Assembly: GCA_049273835.1 (NCBI GenBank)
Contig: JBASRM010000752.1
Coordinates: 1-16,670, forward strand
DNA: 16,670 nucleotides
Direction of reading: 5' to 3'
Source: Onstottus_A sp049273835
Lineage (GTDB): Bacteria > Acidobacteriota > Blastocatellia > UBA7656
Below the pieces are notes generated by a model. It was not told the DNA's origin and made no database searches. It saw only the letters and a list, made by a program, of their open reading frames with translations. Both the position numbers and the translations under genes were made by a program. Positions 6,897 through 12,826 of the stretch are shown here, piece by piece (the first letter of the stretch is position 1; each line of letters begins with the position of its first letter).

Positions 6897-7691
6897 CTAC
6901 ATTCTAAAATTCTCCCCTAGATATACTCGTCTTACTTCCTCATCGCGCGTCAGCTCGTCCGGCGTCCCCGCGCGAAATATCTTGCCGTCGTTAATTATAT
7001 ACGCTCTGTCCGTAATCGCCAGAGTCTCACGCACATTGTGATCGGTTATCAGCACGCCTATCCCCCGCTCCCGCAGCCTCTGTAAAATTCGTTGTATATC
7101 AATCACCGCGATCGGATCGATTCCCGCGAATGGCTCATCGAGCAATATGAATCGCGGCTCTATAACCAGGCACCGGGCAATTTCAGTCCTTCGACGCTCG
7201 CCTCCCGAGAGCTGGTACGCCTTAGTGTGACGCACGTACGCAATGTCGAGTTCGCTGAGCAACAATTCAAGCCGGTGATCTCGCTCGGCTTTGGTCAGCG
7301 GCAAAGTTTGCAGCACGAGGAGTATGTTCTCTTCGACAGTAAGCTTTCGAAAGACCGAGGCCTCTTGAGGCAGGTAGCTTATGCCGTCGCGCGCGCGAAG
7401 GTACATCGGCAGCCGGGAAATATCCTTGGAATCCAGGAAAATCCGGCCCGCGTCCGGTCGCTCGAGCCCGACGATCATGTAGAAGACCGTGGTCTTGCCC
7501 GCGCCGTTCGGTCCGAGAAGTCCGACAATCTCCGATTGATGTATGTTGAGCGACAGGTTATCTACGACCGCACGCTTCCGATACGACTTGCGCAAACTTT
7601 CGACTGCGAGAACGCTTGTTAGTTGTAAGGGGAGTGGAGCTTGAGGTTCGGCGTCGCTGGTCGGCGTTTCGAGAGACACATCTTCTACCAT
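6897..7691 (-). CDS. lptB: LPS export ABC transporter ATP-binding protein LptB
   Basis: A 264-residue ATPase that powers LptB2FG extraction of LPS from the inner membrane. Walker A GPNGAGKTT (60-68), Q-loop Gln109 in YLPQEASVFRKLTVEENI, signature LSGGERRR (161-168), Walker B FILLDEP (181-187, Glu186), switch His218 in ITDHNV. The QEASVFRKLTVEEN stretch is typical of LptB rather than of Liv-type ATPases. About 28 residues precede the usual start of the domain, so a shorter product is possible but no better start is obvious. It follows the LptC/LptA-like gene by 10 bp and precedes rpoN. The permease genes lptF and lptG are not in the window. Confidence 0.95.
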   Translation of the reverse strand: MVEDVSLETPTSDAEPQAPLPLQLTSVLAVESLRKSYRKRAVVDNLSLNIHQSEIVGLLGPNGAGKTTVFYMIVGLERPDAGRIFLDSKDISRLPMYLRARDGISYLPQEASVFRKLTVEENILLVLQTLPLTKAERDHRLELLLSELDIAYVRHTKAYQLSGGERRRTEIARCLVIEPRFILLDEPFAGIDPIAVIDIQRILQRLRERGIGVLITDHNVRETLAITDRAYIINDGKIFRAGTPDELTRDEEVRRVYLGENFRM

Positions 7692-7701
7692 CTTGTCGCT
7701 T

Positions 7702-10143
7702 TCAATTCTGTTTGCTTTTTGTCAAGCGATGAGTCGATCGGACACGGCCTGTACCCTGTTGATTTTCGACGGAAATCCTATCATCGCGACTATAGAAAGT
7801 CAATTGAGAGCCCATTGTAGCGCCCTTCTCAACATCGTCTACGCGGGCGGTCTTTCCGGTCAAAATCGCGCGGCCGTCCTCCGATGTGTAAGCTAGTTTG
7901 TCTCCGACGCCGCGCCTTCCCGGCTGGGTCAACACGACGTTGCCCTCAGCATTTAGATGGTTGACCTCATTCGTTTCCTGCTCAAGGAAAACGTCCACGA
8001 CCGCGGCTTCGATCCGGTCCGTTCCCTGGCGAGCCTTCACCTCCCCTTCGTAATGTATCTTCCTGTCCGCGTCCGAGTAGGTCATTTTCTCCGCCGCCGC
8101 GAAGCCGGGCACCACTTCACGGGTTCCCGGCGCCGTATTGCGTTTTGCCTGATACAATGCGCTTTCGACATTCCCGATCCCGACCATCCGTTTGTCCTGC
8201 TGATGGAGCTCGATGCGATCGGCCTTGATGAAATTGTCGTCTTGCCATCCGCGCGCATTGATGGTGTAGACAGCGATGCCCTCCTGATTCCTGGCATCGG
8301 CGCGCTCGGCGGTGAGGAAGACCGGCGACTTGGTATTCTTAAATGGTGTAGAGTCGCCGGTGGTCTCGCGGCTATAGTAAGTCGTCCGCACATCGCCTCG
8401 TGCATGCGTCTCGTCGCGCCCGCGATCGTAGTCTATCTCATCGGCCTGAGTGCGAGATTTAGCGTCCCAGACCATCGGACGTTTCCCGCGAAGGTTTAGA
8501 ACCTCATTCGGACCATCGTAAACCGCTCGCTCGGCCACCGCATTCCGATCGCCCTCGTTGTACTTGAAGCCGCCTTCCTGCGAAAGACTATCGATGTCCT
8601 GCGAGTCCTGAATGAACTCCGCGGTTGCGGTCTTGCTGGTTGTTACTCGAAGCGGATGAGCGTCCGCCACCGTTGATTCAATTTCGACTCTCACTCCATC
8701 GGCGGCGCTGAAGGACTTGATGCGATTACCCTCGGCGTAGAACGAACCGTTCATCCGAGGGGCGCGGATTGTTTTCTTATCCGCACTGCGCTCGGCGCGA
8801 GTCGGCGTTACTGTCATGACCGCTTTGCCAATCGCTTCAGCAAACTTCATATTTCGGCCGTCTGGGAAGAACTGGAGAGCCACGGCTTCAGCTGTTAATT
8901 CGCGTTGAGCAGGGTTGTCCCTGTCATTTGCGGGTTTGGGGGCGGAAATTTTTATTGAGGCATTACCCTGAGCTTTTATCTCGTCGACAGCGTTGCCCAG
9001 ACCGCCATCGACAAAGGTCGCTTCGATGGTTTCGGCGCTGGCCTCTCGAGCTGGCTCGGCTCCAAGTGAGCGCGTATATGCCCCGCGCATCGCCACCGCG
9101 CGGACCAGTTGGTGCGACTCGCCAAAAAAGAAATCCATTTCGGGCGCCTTGATTTCGGCCTTTTCTGCTTGTCTTAACCATGCATTTCCGCGTGCCTCGC
9201 TGCGCTCCAGGTGATTAGAGGCGTCGGTGTACCCCACCATGCGGTCGGCACGCAGTTCGTCGTTGCCCTGGGTTATTGTAGCGCCGCCGTCGAAGCTCAC
9301 CCGGTGCTCTTTTCTCTCGAGAACCGCCGACTCGCTTTGTATTCGGGTAGGTTTATTTGCGTCGGGACGTTTGGCCTCTGCCTTTTTTTCCATGCGTGAC
9401 CGGCCGGTTACCGGAGCTGCGGCCTGGGCAATCGCTTCGGCCGCGCGCCGGCGTGCCTGCTTACGCGCGCGCTTGCGCGCTTTTCGAGCAGCTTTCTCCT
9501 CCGGAGACTCACGCTGACGGCCGCTGTTTGCCTCATTGGCTTTTACGTCGCTCTTGGCGTTGTTCTCGGGCTTGATGGTTACATCGACATCCTTCAACAG
9601 CCGCGCGCGTTCGTCGGTGGCCTCGATGATCATGCCGACCGATCGGCCGGCGTAGTTGCGGCCCTCGAACTCCACGGCTTCTTTTGTATCGACGGTGTTC
9701 TTTACCTGGTCGTAGTGCAAGTAACTCGTCTTCAGCGTGAGTCCTTCTGAGGTTTGTACGATGACGTTGGAAATGAATTCCGCGTCGAGCCTGCTCAGAT
9801 CGGAGGGGTCGCTGACTTTAGCGCGATCTGCGGTTACAAGGTCGTGGCGGTCCCCGGCTGAGCCGTAGGATTCGACTCGGACTTGTTCGAGTTCGTGGCT
9901 TCCGTCCTGGTAGGTGCGGTCCGTTCCGGCGGTTATGTTGAAGCGCACCTGGCCGTTGACCTCGTGCGCGTAGTGGGTGTTGCTGAACACTGCGACAACC
10001 TTGCCCTGGAGCTTGGGTCGAGTCTCATCGGGTTGAATGTGCTTTGTGCGAAAGACGAGGTAAACGGTGAGCGCCGCCGCAATTGCTATGAACAATCCAA
10101 GCGCCGCAGCCCTGCCCGCAGATAACAGCCTTACTCGTTTCAT
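7702..10143 (-). CDS. lptC: Fused LptC-LptA-like periplasmic LPS transport protein
   Basis: 813 residues, against about 190 each for E. coli LptC and LptA. Residues 11-31 are one membrane-spanning anchor after a basic N-terminus. Residues about 40-192 match an LptC domain (LTLKTSYLHYDQVKNTV, AVEFEGRNYAGRSVGM). A charged Lys/Arg/Ala-rich linker follows at 193-265. From about 266 to 800 the chain consists of repeated OstA/LptA-like beta-strand units; the last (GRRGVGDKLAYTSEDGRAILTG, about 739-760) is the most typical of LptA. The protein likely stays anchored in the inner membrane and forms part or all of the periplasmic LPS bridge. It lies 10 bp upstream of lptB, as lptA does in E. coli. The start has AGGAAG at good spacing. 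The fusion reading is inference; domain limits are approximate. Confidence 0.85.
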   Translation of the reverse strand: MKRVRLLSAGRAAALGLFIAIAAALTVYLVFRTKHIQPDETRPKLQGKVVAVFSNTHYAHEVNGQVRFNITAGTDRTYQDGSHELEQVRVESYGSAGDRHDLVTADRAKVSDPSDLSRLDAEFISNVIVQTSEGLTLKTSYLHYDQVKNTVDTKEAVEFEGRNYAGRSVGMIIEATDERARLLKDVDVTIKPENNAKSDVKANEANSGRQRESPEEKAARKARKRARKQARRRAAEAIAQAAAPVTGRSRMEKKAEAKRPDANKPTRIQSESAVLERKEHRVSFDGGATITQGNDELRADRMVGYTDASNHLERSEARGNAWLRQAEKAEIKAPEMDFFFGESHQLVRAVAMRGAYTRSLGAEPAREASAETIEATFVDGGLGNAVDEIKAQGNASIKISAPKPANDRDNPAQRELTAEAVALQFFPDGRNMKFAEAIGKAVMTVTPTRAERSADKKTIRAPRMNGSFYAEGNRIKSFSAADGVRVEIESTVADAHPLRVTTSKTATAEFIQDSQDIDSLSQEGGFKYNEGDRNAVAERAVYDGPNEVLNLRGKRPMVWDAKSRTQADEIDYDRGRDETHARGDVRTTYYSRETTGDSTPFKNTKSPVFLTAERADARNQEGIAVYTINARGWQDDNFIKADRIELHQQDKRMVGIGNVESALYQAKRNTAPGTREVVPGFAAAEKMTYSDADRKIHYEGEVKARQGTDRIEAAVVDVFLEQETNEVNHLNAEGNVVLTQPGRRGVGDKLAYTSEDGRAILTGKTARVDDVEKGATMGSQLTFYSRDDRISVENQQGTGRVRSTHRLTKSKQN

Positions 10144-10169
10144 GAACTTCCTACCGGGTACCGTTCATG
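10141..10169 (-). promoter_or_regulatory. Hairpin covering the lptC/A start codon
   Basis: In the transcript CATGAAC (+ strand 10163-10169) is a perfect 7-bp complement of GTTCATG (10141-10147), which contains the start codon. The ribosome binding site AGGAAG lies in the 15-nt loop. The upstream ATG in the first arm opens a five-codon frame that ends in TAG inside the loop. Stability would be modest, so regulation is only a possibility. Confidence 0.35.
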
Positions 10170-10258
10170 GATTCTTGCATGCCTGTTGAGTAAGTGTCGA
10201 ACTTGATTCGCGGAGAGATAAAGTCAGACCAATCGGGGTGCTTCCTCGCGTAACTACG

Positions 10259-11662
10259 TTAACCGACTTGAGCTTGCGTGAGCGGCAGTCGAACCGTGAA
10301 GCGCGAGCCCTGCCCTTCCCGGCTAGCGACCTCTATCGAACCGCCGTGCGCATCCACAATCCATTTCGATATTGCCAGGCCCAGACCAAATCCCGTCACT
10401 CGCGGATCGCGCGGGTGAGTCTGCCGATAGAATCGCTCAAATATGTGAGGCAACGCGTCAGCGGGAATTCCCCTTCCCGTGTCTGTGACTTCGATCAGGG
10501 CCGAGCTGTCTGTCACCGCAAGCCCCAGCCGCGTGCTGCCTCCGGCCGGAGTGTATTTGATCGCGTTATCCAAAAGATTCACCAGCAATTGCGTCAGCCG
10601 CCGCTGGTCGCCTTCAACCACGACAGGCGTCTTGGGAGCGTCATAAGTAAGCTCAACCCCGGCCGAAGCGGCCAGCGGCGCGATGTACTCGCGAGCTTCA
10701 GCCGCGAGCCGGTCGAGCTCCACCGGTTCTATGGCGAGCACCGATTCATCCGAATCCGAGCGCGCAAGGGTCAACAAATCTTCCGTGAGGCTGGTTAGCC
10801 GCGCAATCTCTTCAAGACTCGACTTGAGAACTCTTTCGTACTCCGCCGGAGTTCTCTCGCGGCGAAGAGTTACTTCGATGTCTCCCCGGAGAACGGCCAG
10901 GGGAGTCTTGAGTTCATGCGAAGCATCGGCGGCAAATCGGCGTTCACGCTCAAAGGCCTGTTCAAGCCTGCCGATCATCTGATTGAAGGTCGCCGCCAGC
11001 CGTCCGATTTCGTCGTGAGCGCTGGGCTCTTCAACACGCTCGCTTAGATTGCCGCGTCCGATGCGTTCCGCCGCGCGCGTGAGCCGGTCAACCGGCCTCA
11101 AAGCCTTGTTCGCGAGCCACAGACCGCCGAGGCTTGCCAGCAACAGAGCGACCGGGTTGGCGATGGCCAGCAGAAGGAGCAGTTGGTTCTGCGCGCGCTT
11201 GACGTCTCTGAGCGATTGCCCGACCACTACGAAGAACATATCGCCGTCTTCGTCTCGCGACGGCCAGGTAATGATTCGAACGTGCTCAGTTGCTGAGAGT
11301 GAGACCTCATCATACTCAAACTTCCACTCGCTGGAAGAGCGTTCAAGCGCGGCTTTGTTGATCGGCACCGCGTGGCCTTCCGCGTCGAGTATCTGATCGG
11401 TGACGTTGCCGTTTCGATCCAGCACTGACACAAACTGGGGCGCTAGTATCAACACTCCCGGCTGGCTAAGCTCTTCAATTTCAGAAGGATGGCCTACGGC
11501 CTGGGCAATGCGCTCGGCATGATTGCGCAGCGACGCGTCGATTGCATTTAGAAGACCACGCGAGAGGTAGAGGTAGATTGCGACGGCAAATGCTACCAAT
11601 ACCAAAGCGGCGAGGCTTAGATACCAGAGTGTTAGCCTTCCGCGAATGGAGAGCACGACCAA
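10259..11662 (-). CDS. Two-component sensor histidine kinase (HAMP-HisKA-HATPase)
   Basis: A 467-residue membrane kinase of the CusS/QseC-like architecture. TM1 is about residues 11-33, a periplasmic sensor region spans about 34-160, TM2 about 161-183 and HAMP 184-236. The H-box ASHELKTPLA has phospho-accepting His249. The ATP-binding domain shows the N-box with Asn366, DTGRGIP (394-400) and GFGLGLA (424-430). The start is TTG at 11662 or GTG at 11656; no ATG fits. It begins one base after the CHAT gene stop, so the two are probably translationally coupled. No response regulator gene is next to it, which is unusual for this type. The ligand is unknown. Confidence 0.92.
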   Translation of the reverse strand: MVVLSIRGRLTLWYLSLAALVLVAFAVAIYLYLSRGLLNAIDASLRNHAERIAQAVGHPSEIEELSQPGVLILAPQFVSVLDRNGNVTDQILDAEGHAVPINKAALERSSSEWKFEYDEVSLSATEHVRIITWPSRDEDGDMFFVVVGQSLRDVKRAQNQLLLLLAIANPVALLLASLGGLWLANKALRPVDRLTRAAERIGRGNLSERVEEPSAHDEIGRLAATFNQMIGRLEQAFERERRFAADASHELKTPLAVLRGDIEVTLRRERTPAEYERVLKSSLEEIARLTSLTEDLLTLARSDSDESVLAIEPVELDRLAAEAREYIAPLAASAGVELTYDAPKTPVVVEGDQRRLTQLLVNLLDNAIKYTPAGGSTRLGLAVTDSSALIEVTDTGRGIPADALPHIFERFYRQTHPRDPRVTGFGLGLAISKWIVDAHGGSIEVASREGQGSRFTVRLPLTQAQVG

Positions 11663-11663
11663 C

Positions 11664-12506
11664 CTATTTCCAATTGCCGATTAGAATAAATGGAGCCCAA
11701 AAATATGGGTGGGCATACGGCGCTTTATTGGCGCCTTTTGCCGATGCGCTCCGCGATTGTGGTGTTTCATGCGATGCTTTCACGATCTGAAGGCCGCGCT
11801 CGGTAGGTAGCGATCCGTTGCGACTGTGCAGCAAGGCAAGCTGGGCTAACCGCAAGGCTTCGGCTTTCGACGTTCCGGGTCTTGCTTCACGCACCCGATA
11901 GAACACCTTCATCAGTTCTTTCGTGCTTTCGTCTGCGACGGGCCATAGACTGGCCAATACGGCTTTTGCGCCCTGCTGCTGTGCCATTACCCCGAAGCCC
12001 TCGATCTCTTTTCCGTTCCCGCTTTTGTCTCCCATCGCCGTGTTGCAGGCAAGCGTCAAAAGGTCAACACCACTGAACAGCATACCGGAGGTCCTAAGTT
12101 GCGCAAGCGTTAACGTCGAGCCGTCGCCCAGCAGAAGGTATGATTTCGTTTCGTCGCCGGGCTTGAATTGGAAGTGGCTCGCGATGTGAACAAGCTGGTA
12201 CCGCATACGCGCGCCCTTTAGCTGATCAACTGTGAACGCCTCATCAAGCATCGTCTTGCCGGGAAGCACGCCGATTAAGCCAAACTTGCGAGTTTTGCTC
12301 GGAGCGTCTTCGTCGCGTATGACGCTCCGAAGTTCATCGGGCACGGCCGGCAGGGCGGGAAATGTCCCGTCAGGCAACGTATGCTCCTTTGAAACACCCT
12401 GCCCGAGTCCTTTCCAATGCGCGCCCGCGGAATCCTTTAGCCGGCTTTTGCTCGCAGGAGTATAAATGACGCTTCTGAATCTAGTCTCAACTCTTAAAGG
12501 TGTCAA
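11664..12506 (-). CDS. CHAT domain protein, 5'-truncated (caspase-like putative protease)
   Basis: The frame encodes 280 residues that correspond to the C-terminal part of a CHAT (caspase HetF associated with TPRs) protein. The catalytic pair is intact: His111 in HIASHF and Cys154 in TLACNTAMG. Family landmarks continue to the end (QGAKAVLASLWPVADEST, AHPYFWAPFILIGNWK). Typical members carry TPR repeats and more CHAT sequence upstream; here an in-frame TAA immediately precedes the TTG at 12506. That TTG is part of a TTGACA promoter-like hexamer, so it may not be the true start. A TTG at 12377 has AAAGGAG six bases upstream and would give 237 residues that still contain both catalytic residues. 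It may be a decayed gene or a minimal CHAT protein. Confidence 0.75.
   Translation of the reverse strand: MTPLRVETRFRSVIYTPASKSRLKDSAGAHWKGLGQGVSKEHTLPDGTFPALPAVPDELRSVIRDEDAPSKTRKFGLIGVLPGKTMLDEAFTVDQLKGARMRYQLVHIASHFQFKPGDETKSYLLLGDGSTLTLAQLRTSGMLFSGVDLLTLACNTAMGDKSGNGKEIEGFGVMAQQQGAKAVLASLWPVADESTKELMKVFYRVREARPGTSKAEALRLAQLALLHSRNGSLPTERGLQIVKASHETPQSRSASAKGANKAPYAHPYFWAPFILIGNWK
12478..12506 (-). promoter_or_regulatory. Candidate sigma70 promoter at the 5' edge of the CHAT gene
   Basis: On the minus strand TTGACA (12501-12506) is followed after 17 bp by TAGATT (12478-12483, 4 of 6 consensus bases). It would start transcription near 12471, inside the longest CHAT reading frame, and supports the shorter start at 12377. 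Based only on hexamer match and spacing. Confidence 0.45.
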
Positions 12507-12566
12507 TTACCCTAACGAGTTACTTGTGGACGATAGACCGGCAGCGGGATGATCCCAGTGGGGAAA

Positions 12567-12649
12567 TGCGGATGAGAGGACTTGAACCTCCACAGGATTG
12601 CTCCCACAGCGTCCTGAGCGCTGCGCGTCTGCCATTCCGCCACATCCGC
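12567..12649 (-). tRNA. tRNA-Leu (anticodon CAG)
   Basis: An 83-nt class II tRNA read from the minus strand. The 7-bp acceptor stem (GCGGATG with CATCCGC) is perfectly paired, with discriminator A. The anticodon stem CAGCG/CGCTG encloses loop CTCAGGA, giving anticodon CAG for codon CTG. A long variable arm, as expected of tRNA-Leu, and a T-arm with TTCAAGT follow. The 3' CCA is not encoded and must be added after transcription. It sits between the truncated CHAT gene and divergent rnr. Confidence 0.95.
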
Positions 12650-12680
12650 ATGCAGATTGTGATTCAATCGAAGCGAAAAT

Positions 12681-12710
12681 ATACTAACCATCGTCTGGAA
12701 ACAGTGTCAA
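12681..12710 (-). promoter_or_regulatory. Sigma70-type promoter of tRNA-Leu
   Basis: On the minus strand a perfect -35 TTGACA (12705-12710) is separated by 18 bp from TAGTAT (12681-12686, 4 of 6 consensus bases). Predicted transcription start near 12674, about 25 nt before the mature tRNA 5' end. This is the best promoter match noticed in the window. Confidence 0.75.
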
Positions 12711-12713
12711 TTT

Positions 12714-12821
12714 GATTTGGGATTTTCGATTTTCGATTTGGATCGGAGCGGCGGCAAGCAGCGTTGCTTGGTTTCATTGATCGAAATCAAGAGCAATCCA
12801 AAATACAAAGTCATCCAAAGT
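12714..12821. repeat. Heptamer inverted repeat, locus E (tRNA-Leu to rnr gap)
   Basis: The left arm on the + strand has four heptamers in exact register: GATTTGG, GATTTTC, GATTTTC, GATTTGG (12714-12741). The right arm CAATCCA, AAATACA, AAGTCAT, CCAAAGT (12794-12821) is complementary with mismatches. It lies between the tRNA-Leu promoter and the rnr ATG at 12827, so it would be in the rnr 5' leader if transcription starts upstream of it. Confidence 0.7.
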
Positions 12822-12826
12822 CAGAA

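Noticed and set aside
7957..8499. A 180-residue plus-strand frame within the LptC/LptA-like gene.
   Set aside because: It is the reverse-strand shadow of a long, clearly coding gene with recognisable domains and has no ribosome site.
10238..10798. A 186-residue plus-strand frame over the kinase 3' end.
   Set aside because: It is antisense to the HATPase domain, whose motifs are intact on the minus strand; no family features.
12541..12566. A short inverted repeat (GGGAT/ATCCC) after tRNA-Leu as its terminator.
   Set aside because: The two halves overlap almost completely, leaving no loop of workable size and no T-run.
12764..12826. An upstream TTG start for RNase R.
   Set aside because: The added residues come from heptamer repeat locus E and have no domain similarity; the ATG at 12827 fits the family N-terminus.
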